Shown: piece after piece, positions 27,947 to 36,454 of the stretch | Numbering within the stretch: the first letter of the stretch is position 1 | Layout of the letters: each line of letters starts with the position of its first letter | From: Metabacillus endolithicus | GTDB lineage: Bacteria; Bacillota; Bacilli; Bacillales; Bacillaceae | Length of the DNA: 64,000 nt | NCBI RefSeq assembly: GCF_023078335.1 | Contig: NZ_CP095550.1 | Coordinates: forward strand, 1,656,001 to 1,720,000 | Reading direction: 5' to 3' | Position numbers and translations under genes: made by a program | Notes under the pieces: model-generated | What the model saw: the letters and a program-made list of their open reading frames with translations, nothing else | What the model was told of the DNA's origin: nothing | The model's database searches: none

Positions 27947-28004
27947 AAGCCGACACTCCGCAAAAGATCCGAGGGGGTTAGATCACTGCGAAAGTGTCAG
28001 CTGG
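27947..28004 (-). terminator. Terminator after htrB
   Basis: AGCTGACACTTTCGCAGTG ... imperfect stem closing with GCGGAGTGTCGGCT and a T-rich tail on the minus strand. Confidence 0.65.
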
Positions 28005-28052
28005 TAAAGCATCTATATAAAGAGTTACAGCCATTCCTATTACTAAATTACT

Positions 28053-29282
28053 TTATGCATTTGTTGCATCTTTGTTTGTGAGCTTAATAGTAACGGTCAT
28101 TTTTTCTCCTGCTCGGTAAAGAGTTACTTTTACTTCTTCACCAATTTCCGTTTCTGAATAGAGAAACTTTCTTAAATCACTAGAACTTGTGATTTTTTGA
28201 TCGTTCATTGAGATAATCACATCTTGTTGCTTAAGACCTGCTTCATCTGCCGGTGATGCTGGTGAAACATTCCCCACAATAACGCCTTCTGTCACTTCTT
28301 CAGGTAGACTCATGTTTTGTTGTAAATAATATTGAGGAACCTCACTCATCTCAACTAATCCTACACCAAGGAAAGGACGTTGGATTTTCCCATTAGACAA
28401 TAGCTCTTCAGCAATAGGAACAACATCGTTACTCGGAATGGCAAAGCCTAGCCCTTCTACACCGCTATCACTAATTTTCAAACTATTAATTCCGATAACC
28501 TGTCCACTCATGTTTATTAATGGACCTCCACTGTTACCTGGATTAATTGCTGCATCTGTTTGAAGAACATCAAGTGCCCAATTACCTTCAGATGTTGTTA
28601 CATCAATTGTTCGATCAATACCGCTTATGATTCCTTGTGTTACGGTTCTGGAGAATTCTTCTCCTAATGGATTTCCTATTGCGATCACATCTTCACCTGT
28701 ACGTAGTTGTGATGAATCCCCTAACTCTGCCACAACTTCGACATGCTCTGCATCAATTTTGAGTACAGCTATGTCAGTTAATGCATCTGTTCCAACTAGC
28801 TCTGCTGGAACTTTCTCTCCATTATAAAGAGTTACTTCAATTGATTGTGCTCCTTCAATAACGTGGTTATTTGTTAAAATATATCCTGCATCACCTTCTT
28901 TTTTAAAGATGAATCCTGAACCTGTTCCAGCTTCAACACTTTCTGATGAGCTGTTAAAGAAATCTCTGCTTGTTTGTGTTTGCATATTCGTAATCCCAAC
29001 AATTGCTGGCGTTAAGCTATCAACGATATCAGCAATAGAGCTAGAATTTGTAGATAGTTCTTGTGTTGAGACATTAGGAGCAGAATCATTATTTTGAGTA
29101 ACAGCTTCAACTGCAGCAGTATTTTGTTCTACTGTCGGTTGTTGCTCCTGTTTATAAGTCGTCACACCTAATACTAATGCTCCACCAACAATTCCACTTA
29201 GAAGTGAAGATACAATTGGTTTGATACTTTTTCTTGTTTTTTTCTGTTCGCGTGTAATTTCTGTTTGATCATAATATCCCAT
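28053..29282 (-). CDS. htrB: HtrB/YvtA-type serine protease
   Basis: A 409-residue membrane-anchored DegP-family protease. Cytoplasmic N-tail, one TM (about 27-48, SSLLSGIVGGALVLGVTT), a Ser/Asn-rich linker, then the trypsin-like domain with His in ILTNNHVIEG, Asp in TDIAVLKID and Ser in NPGNSGGPL, and one C-terminal PDZ domain (PADEAGLKQQDVIISMN). It degrades misfolded exported proteins. ATG 29282 follows AGGAGG. It lies divergent to cssRS, the arrangement of htrB in B. subtilis, where CssRS induces it under secretion stress. Confidence 0.93.
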   Translation of the reverse strand: MGYYDQTEITREQKKTRKSIKPIVSSLLSGIVGGALVLGVTTYKQEQQPTVEQNTAAVEAVTQNNDSAPNVSTQELSTNSSSIADIVDSLTPAIVGITNMQTQTSRDFFNSSSESVEAGTGSGFIFKKEGDAGYILTNNHVIEGAQSIEVTLYNGEKVPAELVGTDALTDIAVLKIDAEHVEVVAELGDSSQLRTGEDVIAIGNPLGEEFSRTVTQGIISGIDRTIDVTTSEGNWALDVLQTDAAINPGNSGGPLINMSGQVIGINSLKISDSGVEGLGFAIPSNDVVPIAEELLSNGKIQRPFLGVGLVEMSEVPQYYLQQNMSLPEEVTEGVIVGNVSPASPADEAGLKQQDVIISMNDQKITSSSDLRKFLYSETEIGEEVKVTLYRAGEKMTVTIKLTNKDATNA

Positions 29283-29339
29283 ATTTTTTCCTCCTATAAC
29301 AATCAATCGTTATCTTTTATAATAAATCAGTAAAATGTT

Positions 29340-29423
29340 TTAGATGCCTTGAGAACTTACAAACCCACCTATAATGAGTAAAACAAAAAGAAGGGAAACA
29401 CCCGTAAAAATTAAAGCTCTCAT
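29340..29423 (-). CDS. 27-residue single-TM peptide between htrB and cssRS
   Basis: ATG 29423, preceded by GGAGATAATGAA, opens a 27-codon frame: MRALIF then a hydrophobic stretch TGVSLLFVLLIIGGFVSSQ and a stop. It is predicted to be one short membrane helix, Nin/Cout or reverse. It lies upstream of htrB on the same strand (57-bp gap) and may be cotranscribed. No homologue comes to mind; support is RBS, length and hydrophobicity only. Confidence 0.5.
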   Translation of the reverse strand: MRALIFTGVSLLFVLLIIGGFVSSQGI

Positions 29424-29537
29424 TTCATTATCTCCTTTTATCACGTCCACCTAATGTGTTCGCTTTTTTGCTTAACCTAACTATATGACAAGAGTTTGGG
29501 ATAATAATGAGAGAATTGTGGGAAATTGTGAAATTTA

Positions 29538-29566
29538 TCAAGAATTGAAATAGAACGTTGTATAAT
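29538..29566 (+). promoter_or_regulatory. Probable cssRS promoter
   Basis: A perfect -10 (TATAAT, 29561-29566) with a poor -35 (TCAAGA, 29538-29543) at 17 bp spacing. A weak -35 fits a promoter that needs an activator such as CssR itself; no CssR site is assigned here. Confidence 0.5.
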
Positions 29567-29588
29567 AGCGATGAAAGGAAGTGACACG

Positions 29589-30263
29589 ATGAGTTACAAC
29601 GTATACTTAGTCGAGGATGAACAGAACTTAAATGAATTGTTAACCATGTATCTCATAAATGAAAAATGGTCTGTTACCTCTTGCCTCACTGGGTCCCAAG
29701 CAAGAGAGCTAATAGACAAGCCGCCTCATTTATGGATCCTGGATATTATGCTTCCTGATATTGACGGATATCAATTAATTCGTGAAATAAAAGCAGCAAC
29801 ACCTAACGTTCCTGTTATTTTTATCTCTGCTAGAGATGCTGATATTGATCGTGTTTTAGGGTTGGAGCTTGGTAGTGATGATTATATTTCAAAACCTTTT
29901 TTACCAAGAGAACTTGTCATTCGAGCACAAAAACTATTATCAAGAACATATATAGAAGAATCAACTGAATCTAGTAAAGTTATTACTCTTACTCCCTATC
30001 AAATAGACGAGCAAGTAAGAATTGTTTACTTAAATAATGAAGAAGTTACCTTAACATCAAAGGAATTTGATCTGCTTCAATTGTTTATACACAATCAAGG
30101 TCAGGCTTTTTCTAGAGAGCAAATACTAACTAATATTTGGGGAGAAGATTATTTCGGAACAGATCGAGTTGTTGATGATTTAGTCCGAAGACTAAGAAAG
30201 AAAATGCCGGAACTGAAACTAGAAACAATCTATGGATTTGGCTACAGGATGTTAAAAGGATGA
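29589..30263 (+). CDS. cssR: Secretion-stress response regulator CssR
   Basis: A 224-residue OmpR-family regulator. Receiver domain with phospho-Asp in WILDIMLPDIDGY (about Asp 52), conserved Lys in YISKPFLPREL, then a winged-helix DNA-binding domain (LTSKEFDLLQLF ... DRVVDDLVRRLRKKM ... YGFGYRM). Very similar to B. subtilis CssR, including the ISARDADIDRVLGLELGS stretch. ATG 29589 follows AAAGGAAGTG. It overlaps cssS by 4 bp. Confidence 0.95.
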   Translation: MSYNVYLVEDEQNLNELLTMYLINEKWSVTSCLTGSQARELIDKPPHLWILDIMLPDIDGYQLIREIKAATPNVPVIFISARDADIDRVLGLELGSDDYISKPFLPRELVIRAQKLLSRTYIEESTESSKVITLTPYQIDEQVRIVYLNNEEVTLTSKEFDLLQLFIHNQGQAFSREQILTNIWGEDYFGTDRVVDDLVRRLRKKMPELKLETIYGFGYRMLKG

Positions 30264-31585
30264 AAAATAAACCGTTAGCCTTTCAAATTTGGGTAGTATT
30301 TTCAGGCATTCTTTTGGTTATTTCATTATTATTAGTGATTTTTTTCCCCACCACTTTACGAAGCTTTTTCACAAAAGAAATTTATAAAACGATTGAAAAT
30401 GAACAGCTTGTTTTAATGGAATATGGTAATCCTGGAAACAGTCTGCAAAATGACAAACAAAAAGACCGTACTGTTTCCCATTTGTTTTTACCTATCCAAA
30501 GTCGATACTATTTATATAGTGAAGAGCTTCCAACTGATTTTATTCGTCAAACACAGGATTTAGCTGCACAGCAAACAGCATCTAGTGAACGATATGAAAA
30601 GAATTTACGAAATCAAACACTTTTTTATGTGATTCATAAGCTAACAATCAACGGTGAGCCTAGTTACTTATTATCCTACTCATGGGATTCTTATCGGAAT
30701 GATCTTGTGTTCACCCTATTTCGACAACTTATGATTGTCATGGCCGTTGTCTTTTTATTTAGCTGGATACCGTCGATTTGGCTAGCAAGGTATTTATCAA
30801 AACCACTTGTTAAGCTTGAAAAGCATGTAAAAGACATTTCTGAGCAAGCCTGGCACGAACCGGTTGAAGTAGACCGAAACGATGAAATTGGAAAACTCGG
30901 GCACATGATTGAAAAAATGCGTCAGCATCTTGTAAGGAAAGACGAAGCTCAGCAAACGCTGCTGCAAAATATATCACATGATTTAAAAACACCTGTTATG
31001 GTTATCCGTGGGTATGCGAGATCTGTAAATGACGGGATTTTCCCAAAAGGTGATCTTTCCAGTACAATGGATGTTATTGAAGATGAATCAGAAAAGCTTG
31101 AAAAAAAAATAAAAGATTTACTTTACTTAACGAAGCTTGATTTTTTATCCACAAGAAAGCCGAAAAAAACTTCGTTTCGCCTCGATCAACTCATACACGA
31201 GGAAGTGGAACGAATTAAATGGGCTAAACCCGAACTTACTTGGAATTTAAATGTTGAAGACGCAACTATTTTGGGGGATTCAGAGCAGTGGGAAAAGCTG
31301 CTTGAAAACCTGCTTGAAAATTCCTTACGATATGCTGAGACAGCCATTTCAATTTCAATGTCAAAATCAGAACAACATCTTACTTTGAACTTATGGAATG
31401 ATGGACCTCCAATTGACAAAGAGATAATGGGACAGCTATTTGAACCTTTTCAAAAAGGACAAAAAGGGGAATTTGGAATTGGATTGAGCATTGTTAAGCG
31501 GATTGCAGATTTGCATGAATCTAAGGTGTGGGCAGCAAACGAGCGAAATGGAGCAGCTTTCTATCTAGAAATTCCTATACGTTAG
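30260..31585 (+). CDS. cssS: Secretion-stress sensor kinase CssS
   Basis: A 441-residue membrane kinase. TM1 at about 10-30, an extracytoplasmic sensor loop of roughly 125 residues, TM2 at about 155-175, HAMP, HisKA with NISHDLKTPVMVIRGY, and HATPase_c (LENLLENSLRYAE; GEFGIGLSIVKRIADLH). It detects misfolded secreted proteins and phosphorylates CssR, which drives htrA/htrB. Overlaps cssR; a terminator follows. Confidence 0.93.
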   Translation: MKNKPLAFQIWVVFSGILLVISLLLVIFFPTTLRSFFTKEIYKTIENEQLVLMEYGNPGNSLQNDKQKDRTVSHLFLPIQSRYYLYSEELPTDFIRQTQDLAAQQTASSERYEKNLRNQTLFYVIHKLTINGEPSYLLSYSWDSYRNDLVFTLFRQLMIVMAVVFLFSWIPSIWLARYLSKPLVKLEKHVKDISEQAWHEPVEVDRNDEIGKLGHMIEKMRQHLVRKDEAQQTLLQNISHDLKTPVMVIRGYARSVNDGIFPKGDLSSTMDVIEDESEKLEKKIKDLLYLTKLDFLSTRKPKKTSFRLDQLIHEEVERIKWAKPELTWNLNVEDATILGDSEQWEKLLENLLENSLRYAETAISISMSKSEQHLTLNLWNDGPPIDKEIMGQLFEPFQKGQKGEFGIGLSIVKRIADLHESKVWAANERNGAAFYLEIPIR

Positions 31586-31592
31586 TCGTTGT

Positions 31593-31630
31593 AAAAAGGA
31601 GATCTAACTCAAAGGTTAGATCTCCTTTTG
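31593..31630. terminator. Bidirectional terminator between cssS and fumC
   Basis: AAAAGGAGATCTAAC ... GTTAGATCTCCTTTT perfect stem. Confidence 0.95.
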
Positions 31631-31632
31631 GA

Positions 31633-33018
31633 TTATTTAGGGTATGTCATTTCTTCTGGCTTCACATATTGATCAAATTGATCTTCAGTTAATAGTTCCA
31701 ATCGTAAAGAAGCTTCTTTTAGTGTTAATCCTTCTTTATGAGCTAGCTTAGCAATTTTTGCTGCATTTTCATAGCCAATATGAGGGTTTAATGCGGTAAC
31801 AAGCATTAATGAATCTTTCACATACTTTTCAATAACCGGGATGTTGGCTTCAATCCCAACAGCACAATGATCATGGAACGAAACAATTGCATCTGAAAGG
31901 AGTTGTACTGATTGTAAAAAGTTATAAATGATAACCGGCTTAAATACATTCAACTCAAAATTCCCCTGACTTGCTGCAAACCCGATGGCAGCGTCATTTC
32001 CCATTACTTGAACAGCGACCATCGTTAGCGCTTCACTTTGAGTTGGGTTTACTTTTCCCGGCATGATAGAGCTTCCTGGTTCATTTTCTGGTATTGTAAT
32101 TTCGCCAATTCCACATCTTGGTCCACTAGCTAACCAACGAACATCGTTTGCAATCTTCATTAAGTTAGCAGCCAATGCCTTTAATGCTCCATGAGCATAT
32201 ACCGTTTCATCATGGCTTGTTAAGGCATGAAATTTATTAATTGAAGATTGAAATCTCTCATTTGTAAACTCACTAATTTCTTTTGCCACACGATCACCGA
32301 ACTCAGGGTGGGCATTAATACCAGTACCAACAGCTGTACCACCTATAGCTAAATTTTTCATATAGGATGTTGCTTGCTGAATCATTTCCTTCGTTTGCAA
32401 AAGCATATGTGTCCAACCACTGATTTCCTGCCCCAACGTTAAAGGTGTCGCATCTTGCAAATGAGTACGTCCAATTTTCACAATGTCCTCAAATTTCTTT
32501 TCTTTTTCAACTAACGTAGCATGCAGCTTATCAATTGCAGGCAAGAGCTTACTATCCACTGCTAAAACTCCTGCTATATGCATAGCAGTGGGAAATGTGT
32601 CATTTGAACTTTGACTCATGTTTACATCATCATTTGGATGAATAACTTCGTTTATTCCTTTTTCCTTCAAAAATTCATTTCCTCTTCTGGCTACAACTTC
32701 GTTTACATTCATATTACTTTGTGTGCCACTACCCGTTTGCCATACAACAAGTGGAAAATGATCATTTAATTTTCCTTCTATGATTTCATCACAAGCCTTA
32801 ATAATTGCCTCTGCCTTTTCTTTATGTAATTTTCCAAGTGAATCGTTTACAATTGCAGCACTTCTTTTTAAAATGGCAAATCCAGTAATAACCTCGTTCG
32901 GCATCTTTTCTCCACCAATTTTAAAGTTTTGCTTGCTGCGTTGAGTTTGTGCTCCCCAATACTTTTCAGCTGGTACTTGAATCTCTCCCATTGTGTCTTT
33001 CTCTACACGATAATCCAA
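31633..33018 (-). CDS. fumC: Class II fumarate hydratase FumC
   Basis: A 461-residue fumarase of the aspartase/fumarase superfamily, TCA-cycle hydration of fumarate to malate. Signature [16 protein letters not shown] (catalytic Ser loop, about 317-332), [14 protein letters not shown] and NVNEV segments are present. Length is normal for oxygen-stable homotetrameric FumC. ATG 33018 follows GGAGGTG. Monocistronic. Confidence 0.96.
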   Translation of the reverse strand: MDYRVEKDTMGEIQVPAEKYWGAQTQRSKQNFKIGGEKMPNEVITGFAILKRSAAIVNDSLGKLHKEKAEAIIKACDEIIEGKLNDHFPLVVWQTGSGTQSNMNVNEVVARRGNEFLKEKGINEVIHPNDDVNMSQSSNDTFPTAMHIAGVLAVDSKLLPAIDKLHATLVEKEKKFEDIVKIGRTHLQDATPLTLGQEISGWTHMLLQTKEMIQQATSYMKNLAIGGTAVGTGINAHPEFGDRVAKEISEFTNERFQSSINKFHALTSHDETVYAHGALKALAANLMKIANDVRWLASGPRCGIGEITIPENEPGSSIMPGKVNPTQSEALTMVAVQVMGNDAAIGFAASQGNFELNVFKPVIIYNFLQSVQLLSDAIVSFHDHCAVGIEANIPVIEKYVKDSLMLVTALNPHIGYENAAKIAKLAHKEGLTLKEASLRLELLTEDQFDQYVKPEEMTYPK

Positions 33019-33190
33019 CTAACACACCTCCGAAAAAAATTCACTTCACTTTTCTATTTTATGGGTTTTTTGGTGATTTTAAAAGTAATGACACTTCTTG
33101 TTAGTTTCATATTGCAAGCAAAGAATTTAATGTTATTTTATATTCATTAAATTTTAAATAAATTTTTTCTTTAAATCTTAGTTTATTCAT

Positions 33191-33219
33191 TAGACAAACT
33201 AAGAAGTAGTTGGTATAAT
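33191..33219 (+). promoter_or_regulatory. Promoter of the xylose transporter gene
   Basis: TAGACA (33191-33196), 17-bp spacer, TATAAT (33214-33219). The transcript would have a leader of about 265 nt. Confidence 0.7.
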
Positions 33220-33258
33220 GAAAACAGTTAATGATCATTTACTTACTTAACATGATTG

Positions 33259-33272
33259 TGAAAGCGATAACA
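33259..33272 (+). promoter_or_regulatory. cre site (CcpA) in the xylose transporter leader
   Basis: TGAAAGCGATAACA matches the cre consensus TGWAANCGNTNWCA in all defined positions. It lies about 35 bp downstream of the predicted start point, the position for roadblock repression when glucose is present. Confidence 0.8.
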
Positions 33273-33306
33273 GCTAATCATATTTAAACAGGAGGGATAA
33301 GCAAAT

Positions 33307-33345
33307 ATGAGGGATTGGGGGCAAAATAATAACTCAATCTACTAA
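33307..33345 (+). other. 12-codon ORF with strong RBS in the transporter leader
   Basis: AGGAGGGATAAGCAAAT precedes ATG 33307, which opens MRDWGQNNNSIY and a stop. A leader peptide or the remnant of a lost gene are both possible. The rest of 33019-33488 shows only the promoter and cre site. Confidence 0.35.
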
Positions 33346-33488
33346 TCTAGCTATTGATAAAAGCTTAAACATTGTTGTAAAACTTTAATACATAATTTCA
33401 TTCCTATAAGAAAGGAGAATAGAGGAATATATAGTAAAGCTAATCAACTATACTATTTTAATAAAGCGTTATCATTCCTCTTAAACTT

Positions 33489-34893
33489 ATGATGAAAAAG
33501 CAAAACTCAATTTATATTATTGCCATTACTCTTGTAGCTACACTCGGTGGATTACTTTTCGGTTATGATACTGCTGTTATATCTGAAATTTTGAAAAGTC
33601 TCTAGAAGCCTATTTTATTGAAAGTCTCGGACTTGATACGTTTGTACATGGGATAACAACATCTAGTGCACTGATTGGATGTATTATTGGTGGACTTATT
33701 TCTGGATATTTCGCTTCTAACTTCGGTCGAAAGAAATCATTATTAATCGCAGCAGCTTTGTTTATCGTTTCGGCATTGAACCAGCTTACCCTGAATTTTT
33801 ATTTTTCACAAAAGGTGAACCTTCTATAGCTTTATTAATTACTTTTAACATCTATCGTATTATTGGAGGTATTGGTGTTGGCCTTGCTTCCGCAATATGT
33901 CCAATGTATATTGGTGAAATCGCTCCAGCAAATATTCGTGGTCGGTTAGTTTCTTTTAATCAATTTGCGATTATTTTTGGGATGCTAGTTGTATACTTTG
34001 TTAACTGGGGTATCGCTAAAGGTCAATCATTAGCATGGATTAACGATCTTGGCTGGAGATACATGTTTGCATCAGAGGCAATTCCAGCTTTACTATTTGC
34101 CGTATTTTTACTATTTGTTCCAGAAACACCTCGTTACTTAGCTATGAAAAAACAAGATAGTAAAGCATTACAAATTTTAGAGAAAATTAACGGATCATCT
34201 GAAGCAAAATCAATTTTATCTGAAATTAAGCAAACGGTTACGATTCCTAAGGATAAGCTATTTTCATATGGAAAACTAGTCATTGTTATTGGTATTTTAT
34301 TATCGATATTTCAACAATTTGTTGGAATCAATGTTGCTTTATATTATGCTCCTCGTATTTTTGAAAGTATGGGTGCCGCTAAAGATGCTTCCATGCTACA
34401 AACCATTGTAATGGGACTTATTAATGTGGTTTTCACGGTTATAGCAATTTTAACGGTTGATAAGTGGGGACGAAAGCCACTATTAATTATAGGTTCAATC
34501 GGAATGGCATTTGGAATGATTGGTGTTTCCACGATGGCATTTACAGGTATAATTGGTATAAGCACACTCATTTTCATTATTATCTATACTGCTTCATTCA
34601 TGATGTCCTGGGGACCTATTTGCTGGGTATTAATCTCTGAAATATTCCCTAACAAAATCCGTGGGCAAGCAGTTGCTATTGCAGTTGCTGCGCAATGGGC
34701 TGCCAATTACTTTATCTCATCTACATATCCAATGATGATGGAATATAGTGGTGGGTTAACATATGGTTTTTACGGCTTAATGAGTATACTTTCAGCGATT
34801 TTTGTTTGGAAGTTTGTTCCTGAAACCAAAGGTAGAACATTAGAAGATATGGAAAATATCTGGATAACAAAACAAGATAAATATAGTGCATAA
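33489..34893 (+). pseudogene. xylT: D-xylose:H+ symporter, XylE/XylT type, two frameshifts
   Basis: A sugar-porter MFS protein close to E. coli XylE and Bacillus XylT. The N-terminus (TLVATLGGLLFGYDTAVIS) is followed by three frame segments. The first break is at 33582-33591 (TCTGAAATTT; dropping AA gives VISDFEKSLEAYF). The second is near 33775-33785 (SAL, then AYPEFLFFTKGEPS; one base missing). From 33904 the rest is continuous: YIGEIAPANIRGRLVS, QQFVGINVALYYAP, VDKWGRKPL and FVPETKGRT. Twelve TMs if joined. The cre site upstream fits a catabolite-repressed pentose transporter. Either sequence error or a decaying gene. Confidence 0.85.
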
Positions 34894-34930
34894 AAAACAG
34901 GCGTTGGTGAAGACCAACGCCTATTTTTAT
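34892..34930. terminator. Bidirectional terminator between xylT and nox
   Basis: AGGCGTTGGT ... ACCAACGCCT stem with A-run before and T-run after. Confidence 0.92.
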
Positions 34931-34933
34931 GCT

Positions 34934-36262
34934 TCATATCGCTTGTAAACCAGCTTGATTTAAGAAATTCCAAGGTTTATTATAATGTGGTTGGAAGAAG
35001 AAATCGACGAAGCCTAACTCATCCATCGTCATGTTATTTTGAATACAAACAGATAATGTATTTATTGACTGTGTCACATCGACTTTAGACATGACCTGCG
35101 CACCGACTATTCGTTTCGTGTCTTCCTCATACACGACTTTCAACATAATGTCTTCAAATGTAGGCATAAACTCTGGGCGATCATGCTCTAAGATTGTGAT
35201 ACTTTTCACATTCAATCCCATACGAAGTGCTGAAGCTTCAGTTAATCCTGTTGTTGCAATGTTTTGATCATAGATTTTTATACCTGAAGTTCCTTGTGTT
35301 CCCATGTATCTAATCGTTGGTTTCACTAAGTTTTTTGCTACTAATGTTCCCATACGAACTGCATTTGTCGCAAGTGGAATATAGGCATAATCACCTGTTG
35401 GATTGTAACGAATGGCACAGCTGTCTCCGGCAGCAAACACATCTTTATGACTCGTTCTCATATACTCATCAACTTTTATTGCCCCATTAGTAAGCATATC
35501 GACTTGTCCCTTTACTAATCCGGTATTCGGCTGGAATCCGATACATAAGATAACTAAGTCAGCATCATAATGACCTCTTGTTGTTTCAACAGCAGACACT
35601 TTTCCTTCTTTTCCTGTGAATCGTGTAACTGTTTCTCCTAACGCTAAATGGATATCTCGATCCTGAAAATCTTTTTCTACTATATTTGTAAATGGTTCAT
35701 CTAAATATTTGCTTAAAATTCTTTCTTCTCCATCAATAAGTGTTACATTCTTACCACTCATTTCAAAAGCTTCAACCAACTCGATCCCAATATATCCTGC
35801 ACCTACTACAACAATGTTTTGTGCATCTTTTGCTTTTTCAATAATTGTGTTGGCATGGTGGAAGTTCTTACATAAAAGGACATTCTCCATGTTAATTCCT
35901 TCTATTTTCGGTATGACTGGCCAAGAGCCTGTTGTCATGACAAGTTTGTCAAATGTATCTTCAACTTTTTTATTCACTGTCAGATCACGAGCTTCAATTG
36001 TTTTCTTTTCAATGTTAATATCTAATACTTCATGCTTCATTTTCATCTTTACGCCGTGCTTTTCTAATTCTTCAGGAGAGCAATAAAATAAACCATTAGG
36101 ATCTTTCACCACTCCGCTAACATGTAAAGCAATCCCACAAGATAAAAAAGAAATATTATCGTTTTTTTCATAAACTGTAATTTCTGCCTCCGGGTAAAGC
36201 TTAATCATATTTGAAACAGCAGCAGTGCCTGCGTGTGTACATCCAATAACAGCAATTTTCAT
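34934..36262 (-). CDS. nox: NADH oxidase (Nox/CoA-disulfide reductase family)
   Basis: A 442-residue FAD flavoenzyme with a single redox cysteine in FLSCGIALHVSG (about Cys 42). It has N-terminal FAD motif VIGCTHAGTAA, NAD motif VVGAGYIGIELVEAFE and the C-terminal FFFQPHYNKPWNFLNQAGL typical of water-forming Nox and CoA-disulfide reductases. It oxidises NADH with O2 or disulfide; which one cannot be settled from sequence, but three upstream Rex operators favour an NADH-balance role. ATG 36262 follows AGGAGG. Confidence 0.9.
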   Translation of the reverse strand: MKIAVIGCTHAGTAAVSNMIKLYPEAEITVYEKNDNISFLSCGIALHVSGVVKDPNGLFYCSPEELEKHGVKMKMKHEVLDINIEKKTIEARDLTVNKKVEDTFDKLVMTTGSWPVIPKIEGINMENVLLCKNFHHANTIIEKAKDAQNIVVVGAGYIGIELVEAFEMSGKNVTLIDGEERILSKYLDEPFTNIVEKDFQDRDIHLALGETVTRFTGKEGKVSAVETTRGHYDADLVILCIGFQPNTGLVKGQVDMLTNGAIKVDEYMRTSHKDVFAAGDSCAIRYNPTGDYAYIPLATNAVRMGTLVAKNLVKPTIRYMGTQGTSGIKIYDQNIATTGLTEASALRMGLNVKSITILEHDRPEFMPTFEDIMLKVVYEEDTKRIVGAQVMSKVDVTQSINTLSVCIQNNMTMDELGFVDFFFQPHYNKPWNFLNQAGLQAI

Positions 36263-36284
36263 TTAGTATTCCTCCTAAATTATA

Positions 36285-36302
36285 TTGTGAAGTTCTTCAC
36301 AT
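36285..36302 (-). promoter_or_regulatory. Rex operator 1
   Basis: TTGTGAAGTTCTTCACAT, near match to the Rex consensus TTGTGAAnnnnTTCACAA, between the nox promoter and its start codon. Confidence 0.85.
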
Positions 36303-36306
36303 AAAT

Positions 36307-36324
36307 TTGTGAAATATTTCACAT
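36307..36324 (-). promoter_or_regulatory. Rex operator 2
   Basis: TTGTGAAATATTTCACAT, near-perfect Rex site just downstream of the -10 element of nox. Confidence 0.9.
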
Positions 36325-36339
36325 TCACTTGATGTCTTT

Positions 36340-36368
36340 ATTATATTTTACTTTTTTCAAAAAGACAA
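36340..36368 (-). promoter_or_regulatory. nox promoter
   Basis: Minus strand TTGTCT (36368-36363), 17-bp spacer, TATAAT (36345-36340), flanked by Rex operators on both sides. Confidence 0.75.
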
Positions 36369-36375
36369 TACCTTT

Positions 36376-36393
36376 TTGTGAAGTTTTTCACAA
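36376..36393 (-). promoter_or_regulatory. Rex operator 3
   Basis: TTGTGAAGTTTTTCACAA, a complete Rex palindrome just upstream of the -35 element. Confidence 0.9.
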
Positions 36394-36402
36394 ACTTATT
36401 TA

Positions 36403-36442
36403 AAAAGGTGCAGCCTCCTGTTTTTGTGAGGTTGCACCTTTT
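36403..36442 (-). terminator. Terminator after the MutS2-like gene
   Basis: AAAAGGTGCAACCTCAC ... GAGGCTGCACCTTTT stem directly after the stop, T-rich on the minus strand. Confidence 0.9.
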
Positions 36443-36454
36443 ATACTTTTCAAT

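Noticed and set aside
33489..34893. Calling xylT a certain pseudogene by decay
   Set aside because: Both frameshifts are small indels, one shared with gcvH and mcp, so error is at least as likely.
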